Part shown: positions 1 to 10,533 of the stretch, in pieces | How the letters are laid out: the number at the start of each line of letters is the position of its first letter | Numbering within the stretch: the first letter of the stretch is position 1 | NCBI RefSeq assembly: GCF_000314855.2 | Contig: NZ_KB233222.1 | Span: 1,082,322 to 1,146,321, forward strand | Direction of reading: 5' to 3' | DNA from: Providencia burhodogranariea DSM 19968 | GTDB lineage: Bacteria; Pseudomonadota; Gammaproteobacteria; Enterobacterales; Enterobacteriaceae | DNA: 64,000 nt | Notes under the pieces: model-generated | What the model was told of the DNA's origin: nothing | What the model saw: only the letters and a program-made list of their open reading frames with translations | The model's database searches: none | Program-made: the position numbers and the translations under genes

Positions 1-1
1 T

Positions 2-193
2 AGATTTGAAGTCGACACTCAAGGCTATGTTATTAAAAGTTCACTTGTCAAAGAGTCAGGAACTCGCTCCCTTGACAGAGAAGCCGAAAAAGTACTTTCA
101 CGAGCACAACCACTTCCTATACCACCTGTTGAAATGATCAAAAATGGCAAGGTTATAGTGCAAATGCCAATAGATTTTTCTATTAAAAATTAA
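2..193 (+). CDS. TonB-family energy transducer, C-terminal fragment
   Basis: The open frame entering from the left edge gives 63 residues ending in a stop at 191-193. They read like the C-terminal domain of TonB-family proteins: the stretch FEVDTQGYVIKSS, then SLDREAEKVL, and a final VQMPIDFSI strand. TonB-type proteins span the inner membrane and pass proton-motive energy to outer-membrane receptors. The N-terminal anchor and proline-rich linker lie outside the window. The stop is 20 nt before the next start, so the two genes may be co-transcribed, and a TonB-dependent receptor follows at 2744. It could be a dedicated TonB (HasB-like) rather than the housekeeping one; this cannot be decided from the tail. 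Confidence 0.75.
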   Translation, partial: RFEVDTQGYVIKSSLVKESGTRSLDREAEKVLSRAQPLPIPPVEMIKNGKVIVQMPIDFSIKN

Positions 194-213
194 TTGCTCA
201 TCGGGATAACAAA

Positions 214-2379
214 ATGTCTGAACGATTAAATATGTTGCCAGTTTCTACTCGACTCGCTAAATTTTGTCTGATTGCACTTTTGGGATTAAATATAAGCCAT
301 AGTTTGGCGGAGGAACAGATGTCAGCACCTAAGGCTAAAAAACAACCATATAAAATGTCAATGCATGGAGATGTCCGTATCGATAATTACTATTGGTTAA
401 GAGATGATAAAAGAAAATCGCCAGAAGTCATTGATTATATTGAAAAAGAAAATAAATATAGTCAACAGAAACTCATGCTCGGTGAACCACTAAAGAAACA
501 AATTTATGACGAACTGCTCTCTCGAATGAAGCAGGATGACCAGTCGGTTCCTTATAATTACAATGGTTATACTTATCGTAGCCGAGTCGAGTCAGGTAAA
601 AACTATCCTATTTATGAGCGTCGTCCCATAAAGAGTGAAGGTGAATGGCAGCGACTTGTTGATGGTAACCAACGTGCAGAGGGCGTGGAATTTTATCGTT
701 TAGCGGCAATGACGGTTTCCCCTGATAATAAAACTATCGCCATTGCTGAAGATAGGGAAGGCCGTAATAATTTCGCAGTTTCTTTTCGTCAGCTTGATAG
801 TGATCAATGGCAAAACGATCAGTTACTGAATACCTCAGGTAACATTGTTTGGGCAAATGATAGCAACACACTTTTCTACGTTAATAAAGATTTGCAAACA
901 CTATTACCTTATCAAGTTTTCCGTCACCAAGTTGGCACGCAACAGCAACAAGATGCAATGGTATATGAAGAGAAAGATGATACTTTTTATGTCAGTATCT
1001 CTAAGTCAACCTCTAAAGATTACATCTTAGTTGGGATAACTAGTACAGAAACATCCGAGTATCGTTTAATTGATGCAAATAAACCTAACGAAGCTGTTAC
1101 TATTTTTCAACCTCGTAAAACAGGAGTTGAATATTATCCAGATCATTTCCGCGGCCAATTTTATGTGCGCTCTAATCATGAAAATCCATTATTTGGTTTA
1201 TATCTCACTGCGAGCTCAAGGGATGATTGGAAAACGTTAATTGCTCCTCGTGATGATGTCGATTTAGAAGGATTTGACCTGTTCAGCCAATGGCTGGTAT
1301 TAGAAGAACGTCAGAATGGTTTAGTTAATATTCGCCAAATTAACTGGCAAACTAAAGCAGAAAATTATGTCAGCTTTGATGATCCTGCTTATATGGCATG
1401 GGTTGATAATAATCCAGATCCTGATACTGATAAGTTGCGTTATGGCTATTCTTCAATGACAACCCCTTCTTCGGTCTACGAAATTAATATGCTGACCCAA
1501 GAAAGGCAGTTATTGAAACAACAAGAAGTCAAAGATTTCGATAAATCAAAATACCAAAGTCAGCGTGTATGGATCACTGCACAGGATGGTGTGAAAATAC
1601 CTGTTTCATTAGTTTATCGTAAAGACTTATTTAAAGATGGGCAGAATCCATTGCTGGTTTATGGTTACGGTGCTTATGGTTATAGTATTGATCCTTCATT
1701 TAGTTCTTCCCGTCTATCGCTATTAGATAGGGGCTTTGTATATGCGATTGCTCATATTCGTGGTGGCGGTGAATTGGGTAAAAAATGGTATTTACAAGGT
1801 AAAACAGTCAATAAAATGAATTCATTTACTGATTTTATTGATGCTACCAAAGCACTGATTAGCCAAGGTTATGGCGAGCCAGGCCATATTTATGCCATGG
1901 GTGGAAGTGCGGGTGGGCTGTTAATGGGCGCGGTTGTGAATATGGCGCCTGAATTGTATGAAGGCGTGGTGGCTTCAGTTCCATTTGTCGATGTCGTCAC
2001 AACAATGCTTGATCCATCTATTCCATTAACGACTGGTGAATATGATGAATGGGGAAATCCAGAAGACAAAGAAGCTTATTGGCGTATTAAAGCCTATAGC
2101 CCATATGATAATGTCAAAAAGCAGCAATATCCTCATATGCTAGTTACAACTGGCTTACATGACTCTCAAGTTCAATATTGGGAACCGGCAAAATGGGTTG
2201 CTAAATTACGTGATTACAAACAAGGCGATTCATTATTATTATTGGAGACGAATATGAATGCAGGTCATGGTGGTAAATCAGGTCGCTATAATGCATTGAA
2301 TGATATCGCACTCGATTATAGCTTTATTTTAATGTTGGAAGATAAACATAAATATCTTCCACAATTAAAGAAATATTAA
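214..2379 (+). CDS. ptrB: Oligopeptidase B-like S9A serine peptidase with N-terminal signal peptide
   Basis: The 721-residue product matches the prolyl oligopeptidase family (S9A), which cleaves short peptides after basic residues. An N-terminal seven-bladed propeller is followed by the alpha/beta-hydrolase domain. The catalytic triad is visible as Ser565 in GGSAGG, Asp650 in GLHDSQVQYW and His685 in NAGHGG. As I recall the E. coli enzyme (Ser532, Asp617, His652), each residue is shifted by exactly 33, so the domain is complete. The difference is an N-terminal extension with a basic stretch, a hydrophobic core (FCLIALLGLNI) and a probable cleavage site SLA|EE: a signal peptide not found in the usual cytoplasmic enzyme. 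A second start at 319-321 (MSAPKAKK) has a strong GGAGG 5 nt upstream and would make the cytoplasmic form. The gene follows a TonB-like gene and precedes a TonB receptor. Confidence 0.88.
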   Translation: MSERLNMLPVSTRLAKFCLIALLGLNISHSLAEEQMSAPKAKKQPYKMSMHGDVRIDNYYWLRDDKRKSPEVIDYIEKENKYSQQKLMLGEPLKKQIYDELLSRMKQDDQSVPYNYNGYTYRSRVESGKNYPIYERRPIKSEGEWQRLVDGNQRAEGVEFYRLAAMTVSPDNKTIAIAEDREGRNNFAVSFRQLDSDQWQNDQLLNTSGNIVWANDSNTLFYVNKDLQTLLPYQVFRHQVGTQQQQDAMVYEEKDDTFYVSISKSTSKDYILVGITSTETSEYRLIDANKPNEAVTIFQPRKTGVEYYPDHFRGQFYVRSNHENPLFGLYLTASSRDDWKTLIAPRDDVDLEGFDLFSQWLVLEERQNGLVNIRQINWQTKAENYVSFDDPAYMAWVDNNPDPDTDKLRYGYSSMTTPSSVYEINMLTQERQLLKQQEVKDFDKSKYQSQRVWITAQDGVKIPVSLVYRKDLFKDGQNPLLVYGYGAYGYSIDPSFSSSRLSLLDRGFVYAIAHIRGGGELGKKWYLQGKTVNKMNSFTDFIDATKALISQGYGEPGHIYAMGGSAGGLLMGAVVNMAPELYEGVVASVPFVDVVTTMLDPSIPLTTGEYDEWGNPEDKEAYWRIKAYSPYDNVKKQQYPHMLVTTGLHDSQVQYWEPAKWVAKLRDYKQGDSLLLLETNMNAGHGGKSGRYNALNDIALDYSFILMLEDKHKYLPQLKKY
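309..321 (+). promoter_or_regulatory. Internal ribosome-binding site and second start of ptrB
   Basis: GGAGG at 309-313 sits 5 nt before an in-frame ATG at 319. It is stronger than anything in front of the ATG at 214. Translation from here would remove the predicted signal peptide and give a product of the usual oligopeptidase B length (686 residues). Whether both starts are used is unknown. Confidence 0.5.
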
Positions 2380-2456
2380 TAAGGAATAACTTTAATTAAC
2401 AATTTAGTTACAATTAAAGTTAAGCTGTTTTAGATAAGACAATAAGTAAACTAGGC

Positions 2457-2506
2457 TACCCCGATGAGCAAAGATAAATACTATCATTCGGGGTGTTTTT
2501 TTGCGT
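2457..2506 (+). terminator. Terminator after ptrB
   Basis: ACCCCGA at 2457 pairs with TCGGGGT near 2488-2494, and the stem is followed by a run of seven T. The rest of the 364-nt gap to 2744 is AT-rich. I found no convincing Fur box there. Confidence 0.7.
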
Positions 2507-2743
2507 TACTATTAATAACAACTTTATCTGTATGGTTTAATCACTCCGAATAATTTGTGTTTAGTAGGCTAATGTATCTTGTAGGATATGAAGTCTATAA
2601 CTGTTTTTCCATAAAAATATAAGCTGTAATCATATAAAAATATAAGAGCTATAATTTAATTTTTAAATATTAACAAGGGAAGTACGTTCTGTTTTTAGGC
2701 ATGTGGGCGCATATATTTTCATCGCGTTTACAGGAATGGTTTA

Positions 2744-4999
2744 ATGAACAAAAAATTAAAATTATTAGGGGCCGGTATATTTATTACTGGGCTTAATGGT
2801 ATTGCTTTAGCTGAAGAAACACAGCAGCAAAATAATAAAGAGGTAGTTACATTTAGTAAATTAAAAGTTTCAGGAGCACAAAAACAAACACCATTAGTTA
2901 AAGCGTTAGAAAAACCGGGGGCATTTAGTGCAGTTGGAACCGAAAATAAACTGCAAGGTCTTGATAAAATTATTCGTACCATGCCGGGAACGTACACCCA
3001 AATGGATGCGAGTCAAGGTACGATAAATGTGAATATTCGTGGTTTGAGTGGCTTTGGTCGCGTTAACATGATGGTCGATGGCATTACTCAAACGTATTAT
3101 GGTATCTCACCAAGTAGCTATACCCATGGTCAACAACCTAATAATGACTTCGGAGCTCTAATTGATCCTAATTTCGTGGTTGAAGTTGAAGTTGATAAAG
3201 GGCAATTAAATGGAGGTAATAGTATCAATGCCCTTGCTGGTAGTGCCAATTTTAGAACAATTGGAATTAATGATGTTATTTTCGACGATAATTTATATGG
3301 ACTTCGTAGTAAAGCTCGATGGGGAGACAATGGCCTCGGCTATACAGGCATGGTGGCTGTTGCGGGCAAAACATTATTAAATGCAGATGAAGGATATTTG
3401 GGCGGGCTTATTGCTGTGAGTGGGCATAACATTCCCGGTAATTATAAAAATGGGGCAGGTTATAATAGTGATGACTTTGCAACTGATGAAACATTTAAAC
3501 AAAAACCACAATCTCAATTAACCAAGCTCACATACAAACCAAATGAAACCCATGAATTAGAGTTTAGTGGGCGATTTTATCAAAACAAATTAACCAGACG
3601 TCAAATTGATAGTGAAGATTATTATATTAAATATAAATACACACCACTCAGTGAATTAATCGATACTGAATTAATCGTCAATCATGGTAAAAGTAATCAA
3701 AAATTTGAAGGTGATTCCCTTGGCTGGGCATTAAGGCAAGGTCAATCTAAAAATATTGCAGATGGTATGGCACTTTCAAATACAAGTCGTTTTTCATACG
3801 GGCAAACAGACTATGAGTGGAAAGTGGGCTCGAAATTAATGAAAAATAAATACGAGCGAGAAGTCGGCTCTGTTATTGACCAAAATACGATAACGTATAA
3901 TCCATTTTCACCAAGTGGTACGTTAGATTTGGCCAGCTTATATACACAATTTAATGCAAAATATGATATTTATTCAGCTACATTTGATTTGAATTATATG
4001 CATTATCAACTCAAAGGGTTTAAGCCTGCTTGTGACTATGACGTAAAATGTTTCCCCCAAGGCGATGCAAATATCAATCTGCGTGAAGGCGGATTTAATC
4101 CCGGAGTATTGCTTTCTGCTGAAATTATTCCTGAATTCCAACCTTTCGTAAGTTACGCTCACTCAATGCGAGCACCAAATTCACAAGAAGTGTTCTATTC
4201 GCAAAATGGGGGCAATTCAATGAACCCTTTCCTAAAAGGCGAAAAATCAAAAACTTGGCAGATTGGATTCAATACTTTTAGACCGGATCTTGTTGTGACT
4301 GGCGACCAATTTAATCTAAAAGCATTGTGGTTCCATACCAAAATCAAAGATTATATTACCAGCAAACCCTATTTATTATGCCGTCCCAAAACAGAAGCTG
4401 AATTTATTTGGTGTTTGATGAATGATGATGTTTGGGATCAGGAATCTCCGGCATCAATCCAAAAAAGTTATATCTACGTCAATGATCCGCGTGATGTGAA
4501 TTTACGTGGTTATGAATTACAAGCTAACTATGATGCTGGTGTATTTTATTCAACGCTCTCTTACACCAAGGAGACGGGTAATCAACCCAATTCGATTGCT
4601 CGGATGGCTGATTTTAGTGCAGGTGATTTTACCGAATTACCTGATTATTATTTGACATTAGACTCAGGTATACGCTTACTAGATGAGACATTAACACTAG
4701 GCACAACCATTACAGTCACAGGGCCTGCAAAACGAATTGGCGTTGAATCAATCGTCGATAACAACGGTGATGCGCTTAAAGATAAATATGAGAAACAGCC
4801 AACAATCATTGATTTATATGCTGATTATGAAATCAACAAAAATTTCACCTTGATGATGAGTGTGAACAATGTGACTAATCGAAACTATTCTGATGCATTA
4901 AATCGTTCTAATTCGACAGCCATTATGGAGGAGCGCGGTAAAAATAATGCGACAGCGAGAGGAAGAGCATACATGATTGGTGGTGTGGTTCGGTTTTAG
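2744..4999 (+). CDS. TonB-dependent outer-membrane receptor
   Basis: The 751-residue protein starts with a signal peptide (cleavage near ALA|EE), followed by a possible TonB box (KEVVTFS). A plug domain at about residues 60-190 contains NIRGLSGFGRVNMMVDG and NALAGSANFRTIGINDV. A beta-barrel follows, ending in an aromatic-terminated strand (GGVVRF) needed for outer-membrane insertion. The plug wording NALAGSANFRT and the barrel motif SMRAPNSQEVF are like heme/hemoglobin or transferrin-type receptors, so iron or heme uptake is the best guess, but the ligand is not shown. A pair of cysteines (CDYDVKC) probably forms an extracellular-loop disulfide. A TonB-like gene ends at 193. The preceding gene is separated by a terminator, so this receptor probably has its own promoter. 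Confidence 0.85.
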   Translation: MNKKLKLLGAGIFITGLNGIALAEETQQQNNKEVVTFSKLKVSGAQKQTPLVKALEKPGAFSAVGTENKLQGLDKIIRTMPGTYTQMDASQGTINVNIRGLSGFGRVNMMVDGITQTYYGISPSSYTHGQQPNNDFGALIDPNFVVEVEVDKGQLNGGNSINALAGSANFRTIGINDVIFDDNLYGLRSKARWGDNGLGYTGMVAVAGKTLLNADEGYLGGLIAVSGHNIPGNYKNGAGYNSDDFATDETFKQKPQSQLTKLTYKPNETHELEFSGRFYQNKLTRRQIDSEDYYIKYKYTPLSELIDTELIVNHGKSNQKFEGDSLGWALRQGQSKNIADGMALSNTSRFSYGQTDYEWKVGSKLMKNKYEREVGSVIDQNTITYNPFSPSGTLDLASLYTQFNAKYDIYSATFDLNYMHYQLKGFKPACDYDVKCFPQGDANINLREGGFNPGVLLSAEIIPEFQPFVSYAHSMRAPNSQEVFYSQNGGNSMNPFLKGEKSKTWQIGFNTFRPDLVVTGDQFNLKALWFHTKIKDYITSKPYLLCRPKTEAEFIWCLMNDDVWDQESPASIQKSYIYVNDPRDVNLRGYELQANYDAGVFYSTLSYTKETGNQPNSIARMADFSAGDFTELPDYYLTLDSGIRLLDETLTLGTTITVTGPAKRIGVESIVDNNGDALKDKYEKQPTIIDLYADYEINKNFTLMMSVNNVTNRNYSDALNRSNSTAIMEERGKNNATARGRAYMIGGVVRF

Positions 5000-5021
5000 C
5001 TGAATTGAGATAAGTAAAACA

Positions 5022-5061
5022 AGATCAGTAGCGCATTAACCTTGCGTTACTGATTTTTTAT
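5022..5061 (+). terminator. Terminator after the TonB-dependent receptor
   Basis: ATCAGTAGCGCA (about 5023-5034) pairs with TGCGTTACTGAT with one wobble, followed by TTTTTTATTT. It separates the receptor from the convergent xseA. Confidence 0.75.
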
Positions 5062-5180
5062 TTGCTGATAACCAAAATTATTTGTGGTGAAACACGCAAT
5101 AATAGATTTCGACTTTTAAATTTAATAGTATCAAGTAGCTTTGATGGAGCAAGTTTAATGCCACTGTCTCTGAATCTGGA

Positions 5181-6563
5181 TTATGACTTCGTTGATGCTC
5201 TAGGAGTACGTTTGGCTTTGGTTTTAGTAATATCAGTGATTTCACTCTCTACCCAGCCATCATTCAGTCGAGTTTTTAATTTTTGGCCTAATTTAACTTG
5301 TGAGGTTTTTTTCAACACGATGCCATCGGAGGTTTCGCTAATGCTAAAACCTCGAGCCAGTGTTGCAAGAGGACTTACAGTCTCCATTTTCGAACAAGCA
5401 ACGGCAAAACGTTGTCGATAACTATTTAGTAAACCGGACATCATATTTTGCAAATGATACTGTGTTTGCTGTAATGACCGCTGTTGCTTCTGTAATTGAG
5501 GACGTAGGTCTTGTTGAGTTAAACGACGTTGTAGCTGTTCGTGGCGCATTTCGGCAATTTGAAGCCGCCTTGCCATGGCTTGATTGAGCTTCTGATTTAG
5601 TAAACTTAATTGATGTTGTTGTCTTGCTAAGCGCAGTTGCGGATGCTGTTGTTGTAAGCGATGTTGTAAACGGCTAAAACGTTGCTGCTGGCCAGCAAGA
5701 TAATAATCCATCGCCATTTCGAGATGTTGTTGGCCAGATTGTAATTGACGTATTAACTCAAGTTGATTTCGGCTGACTAATTCTGCGGCAGCTGAGGGGG
5801 TTGGTGCTCGGACATCCGCGACAAAATCGGCAATTGTAACGTCTGTTTCATGGCCAACAGCACTGACGATAGGTAAACGGCTATTAAAAATGGCTCTAGC
5901 GACGATTTCTTCGTTGAACGCCCACAGATCTTCTAGGGACCCTCCACCACGCCCAACAATGAGGACATCACACTCATTTCTGTTGTTTGCTAATGCAATG
6001 GCACGTGCAATTTGAGCAGGAGCAAGATCACCTTGAACAGCGGTTGGATAAATGACAACGGGAAGTGAAGGATCACGGCGGCGTAAAATATGAAGAATAT
6101 CATGCAATGCAGCGCCCGTCGCTGATGTGATTACCCCGATACGTTTAGCAGGAGAGGGTAAAGGTTGCTTATGCATTGCATCGAATAAACCTTCAGTACT
6201 TAAAGCCTGTTTTAATAGTTCAAAACGCTGTTGTAAAAGACCTTCCCCCGCGGGTTGCATACTCTCGATAATGATTTGATAGTCACCACGAGGTTCATAC
6301 AAAGTCACTGTAGCACGGACTAAAACTTGCTGCCCATTTTGTGGGCGAAAGGTTACCCGAGCATTTTGTCCTCGAAACATAGCAGCACGAACCTGAGCTT
6401 TGTCATCTTTCAAGGTGAGGTACCAATGACCAGAACTAGGTTGCGAAAAATTCGATATTTCGGCGGTCAGCCAAATCCTACCCATCTGGCGGTCTAGAAG
6501 TTCACGAACCGCTTGATTGAGTTTACTGACAGAATAAATTCCACTATTTTCTTGAGTTGACAT
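5181..6563 (-). CDS. xseA: Exodeoxyribonuclease VII large subunit
   Basis: The 460-residue product (E. coli about 456) is XseA, which with several copies of XseB degrades single-stranded DNA to oligonucleotides in both directions. An N-terminal OB-fold ([27 protein letters not shown]) is followed by the catalytic domain ([40 protein letters not shown]) and a long glutamine-rich coiled coil from about residue 260 that binds XseB. It is transcribed away from guaB, the arrangement found in E. coli. xseB is not in this window. Confidence 0.96.
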   Translation of the reverse strand: MSTQENSGIYSVSKLNQAVRELLDRQMGRIWLTAEISNFSQPSSGHWYLTLKDDKAQVRAAMFRGQNARVTFRPQNGQQVLVRATVTLYEPRGDYQIIIESMQPAGEGLLQQRFELLKQALSTEGLFDAMHKQPLPSPAKRIGVITSATGAALHDILHILRRRDPSLPVVIYPTAVQGDLAPAQIARAIALANNRNECDVLIVGRGGGSLEDLWAFNEEIVARAIFNSRLPIVSAVGHETDVTIADFVADVRAPTPSAAAELVSRNQLELIRQLQSGQQHLEMAMDYYLAGQQQRFSRLQHRLQQQHPQLRLARQQHQLSLLNQKLNQAMARRLQIAEMRHEQLQRRLTQQDLRPQLQKQQRSLQQTQYHLQNMMSGLLNSYRQRFAVACSKMETVSPLATLARGFSISETSDGIVLKKTSQVKLGQKLKTRLNDGWVESEITDITKTKAKRTPRASTKS

Positions 6564-6597
6564 GTGAGCTAGATCAAATTTTAAAACAATGACTTAA

Positions 6598-8202
<1,605 letters not shown>

Positions 8203-8416
8203 TATAGGCCGTAAATGATTCAAGCGGTGTGTAAGCTAATGGCTGCGCTAACTCGGGAACAGCGATAACGATATGCCCCGGGTTGTAGGTGTAGGTTACA
8301 TGCACTGCCAGCGGCAACTTGATGTATGACGGTTATAATGATTCAGGGTGGCTTCGTGTTTAATATCGGGGTCACTGATTTTCTATTTTGACTTGAATTT
8401 CTGGAATTCGCCTCAA
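8203..8416 (+). other. Long structured guaB-guaA intergenic region
   Basis: E. coli has about 70 nt here. This spacer can fold: AACTCGGG pairs with CCCGGGTT (one wobble), and a second hairpin has TGCC-AGC-GGCA inside a TACAT/ATGTA outer stem. No open frame of note is present. It may be a transcript-internal regulatory structure or a remnant of an insertion. Confidence 0.35.
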
Positions 8417-9994
8417 ATGACAACAAATATACATAAGCATCGTATTCTTATTCTTGATTTCGGCTCACAGTATTCACAGCTTATTGCTCGTCGTATTCGT
8501 GAAATTGGTGTGTACTGTGAACTCTGGGCGTGGGACGTTTCAGAAGAGCAAATTCGTGGATTCAATCCAAACGGCATCATTCTTTCTGGTGGCCCAGAAA
8601 GTACAACGGTAAATGATAGTCCACGTGCACCAGACTACGTATTCACAGCAGGCGTACCTGTTTTAGGTATCTGCTATGGTATGCAAACTATGTCTATGCA
8701 ACTTGGTGGCGCTGTTGAAGTCTCCGGTGAGCGTGAATTTGGCTATGCTAAAGTTGAAGTGACTGAGCAATCTGAGCTGTTCCGTGATATTCAAGATTCA
8801 CTGAATGAAAATGGCACGCCAGTTCTTGATGTTTGGATGAGCCATGGTGATAAAGTTACTGCAATTCCTGCTGATTTCAAAACTATTGCTAGCACGCCGA
8901 GCTGCCCATTTGCCATCATGGCGAATGAAGAGAAAAAATTCTACGGTGTACAATTTCACCCGGAAGTGACCCATACTTACCAAGGTCTTAATATTCTTAA
9001 ACGTTTTGTTCAGGAGATCTGCCAGTGTGAAGCGCTGTGGACTCCAGCTGCTATCATTGATGACACCGTTGAACGTTTGAAAGAACAGATTGGTGATGAT
9101 CATGTTATCTTAGCACTTTCTGGTGGTGTTGATTCATCTGTCACCGCATTGCTATTAAACCGCGCGATTGGCAAACGTTTAACTTGCGTGTTTGTTGATA
9201 ACGGTTTGTTGCGTTTGAATGAAGCAGATCAAGTCATGGAAATGTTTGAAGGCAAATTTGACCTCAATATTATCCATGTGAAAGCTGAAGATCGTTTCCT
9301 AAATGCACTGTCTGGCATTGCTGATCCAGAAGCTAAACGTAAAGCGATCGGTCACGTTTTCATTGATGTATTTGACGAAGAAGCGTCTAAGCAAAGCCAA
9401 GTGAAATGGTTAGCGCAAGGGACTATCTATCCAGATATTATTGAGTCTGCCGCATCTGCAACGGGTAAAGCTCACGTCATCAAGTCTCACCATAACGTCG
9501 GTGGATTACCGGATGACATGAAACTGGGTCTTGTTGAGCCGTTGAAAGAGCTATTCAAAGACGAAGTGCGTAAGATTGGTCTTGAGCTTGGCCTGCCATA
9601 TGACATGCTGTACCGTCACCCATTCCCGGGTCCAGGTCTAGGTGTACGCGTATTAGGTGAAGTGAAGAAAGAGTATTGTGATCTTCTGCGTCGTGCAGAT
9701 GCTATCTTTATTGAAGAGCTGCATAAAGCAGATCTGTACAACAAAGTTAGCCAAGCCTTCACCGTATTCTTACCTGTTCGTTCAGTTGGCGTAATGGGCG
9801 ATGGTCGTAAGTATGACTGGGTTGTTTCCTTGCGTGCTGTTGAAACTATCGACTTTATGACCGCACACTGGGCGCACTTGCCATATGATTTCTTAGGCCG
9901 CGTTTCAAACCGTATTATCAATGAGGTCAATGGCATTTCTCGCGTGGTCTATGACATCAGCGGCAAGCCACCGGCAACCATTGAGTGGGAATAA
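8417..9994 (+). CDS. guaA: GMP synthase (glutamine-hydrolysing)
   Basis: GuaA amidates XMP to GMP using glutamine and ATP. The start at 8417 ([20 protein letters not shown]) gives 525 residues, equal to E. coli. An N-terminal class I glutamine amidotransferase domain has Cys86 in GICYGMQ and the His/Glu pair in VQFHPEVTH. The ATP pyrophosphatase domain follows with its P-loop SGGVDSSV, and the C-terminal dimerisation domain ends in KPPATIEWE. The 3' end of guaA is a known integration site for genomic islands, and an integrase stub lies 219 nt downstream. Confidence 0.98.
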   Translation: MTTNIHKHRILILDFGSQYSQLIARRIREIGVYCELWAWDVSEEQIRGFNPNGIILSGGPESTTVNDSPRAPDYVFTAGVPVLGICYGMQTMSMQLGGAVEVSGEREFGYAKVEVTEQSELFRDIQDSLNENGTPVLDVWMSHGDKVTAIPADFKTIASTPSCPFAIMANEEKKFYGVQFHPEVTHTYQGLNILKRFVQEICQCEALWTPAAIIDDTVERLKEQIGDDHVILALSGGVDSSVTALLLNRAIGKRLTCVFVDNGLLRLNEADQVMEMFEGKFDLNIIHVKAEDRFLNALSGIADPEAKRKAIGHVFIDVFDEEASKQSQVKWLAQGTIYPDIIESAASATGKAHVIKSHHNVGGLPDDMKLGLVEPLKELFKDEVRKIGLELGLPYDMLYRHPFPGPGLGVRVLGEVKKEYCDLLRRADAIFIEELHKADLYNKVSQAFTVFLPVRSVGVMGDGRKYDWVVSLRAVETIDFMTAHWAHLPYDFLGRVSNRIINEVNGISRVVYDISGKPPATIEWE

Positions 9995-10036
9995 AATAGC
10001 ATCAGTTGATAACAATCGTTAGTTGTCGATAATCCC

Positions 10037-10070
10037 AAAGGCATCAGTAACTTACTGGTGCCTTTTTGTT
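10037..10070 (+). terminator. guaBA terminator
   Basis: AAGGCATCAGTAA and TTACTGGTGCCTT form a near-perfect stem with a tiny loop, followed by TTTTTG and TTTTTT. Confidence 0.85.
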
Positions 10071-10107
10071 TTTTACAGCGGTTAACAGTTGATAGTAGCC
10101 GATAATT

Positions 10108-10210
10108 TTGACGGTATTATTGACGGTATTGAAAATAAAATGGACTATATGAGTGAACCAATACCGTCAGCAAAATAATAAAAATGACGGTATCACACAA
10201 AGGAATACCG
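10108..10210 (+). repeat. Five copies of a TTGACGGTATT-type repeat near the integrase stub
   Basis: TTGACGGTATT occurs exactly at 10108-10118 and 10120-10130 (12-nt period). AATACCGTCA lies inverted at 10160-10169, TGACGGTAT at 10185-10193, and the degenerate inverted AATACCG at 10204-10210. Such clusters beside an integrase gene are typical of arm-type integrase or excisionase binding sites. They lie between guaA and the integrase start, where an attachment-site region would be expected. Confidence 0.6.
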
Positions 10211-10212
10211 AC

Positions 10213-10302
10213 GTGTTAACCGATAAAAAATTAAAGAGCTTAAAGCCTGAAAGTAAGCTTTATAAGCTGTCTGATCGTGATGGTTTGTATGTTTCAGTAT
10301 AA
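10213..10302 (+). pseudogene. Tyrosine integrase, N-terminal stub (DUF4102-type)
   Basis: A GTG at 10213 opens 29 codons before a stop at 10300. The product begins MLTDKKLKSLKPESK and continues YKLSDRDGLYVSV, which matches the first strands of the N-terminal arm-binding domain (DUF4102) of P4-type island integrases. Those usually have about 400 residues; here the rest is missing and I see no continuation downstream. Its place just behind guaA, preceded by repeated short sites, fits the relic of an excised or deleted genomic island. Confidence 0.65.
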
Positions 10303-10533
10303 AAATAGCTTTAATATCAAGTGGATGTGATTAGTTGATTTTATAATACTGCACCTTCACAGACTTACAGATAACTTACAACATTGTTCGTAATGAAGCA
10401 TAGTCATGTGAAAGAGGCGGTAAAGCTCAATCATTATCAAGAACGTAAGAATAGTTACTAATCTTACTCAATCAATACAGCGCTATTTAACTGTATAAAT
10501 TATTATGCGAGTCCATGTTATAGACTGATATAA
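10303..10533. other. Non-coding remainder behind the integrase stub
   Basis: About 230 nt without a recognisable gene or terminator. It presumably marks the deletion scar between the integrase stub and the LysR gene. Confidence 0.3.

Noticed and set aside
2560-2743. Fur box before the TonB-dependent receptor
   Set aside because: Read closely, no 19-nt stretch matches the consensus well; AT-richness alone is not evidence.
5062-5587. Plus-strand frames over the 3' part of xseA
   Set aside because: They are antisense to the clearly conserved xseA and have no ribosome site or recognisable product.
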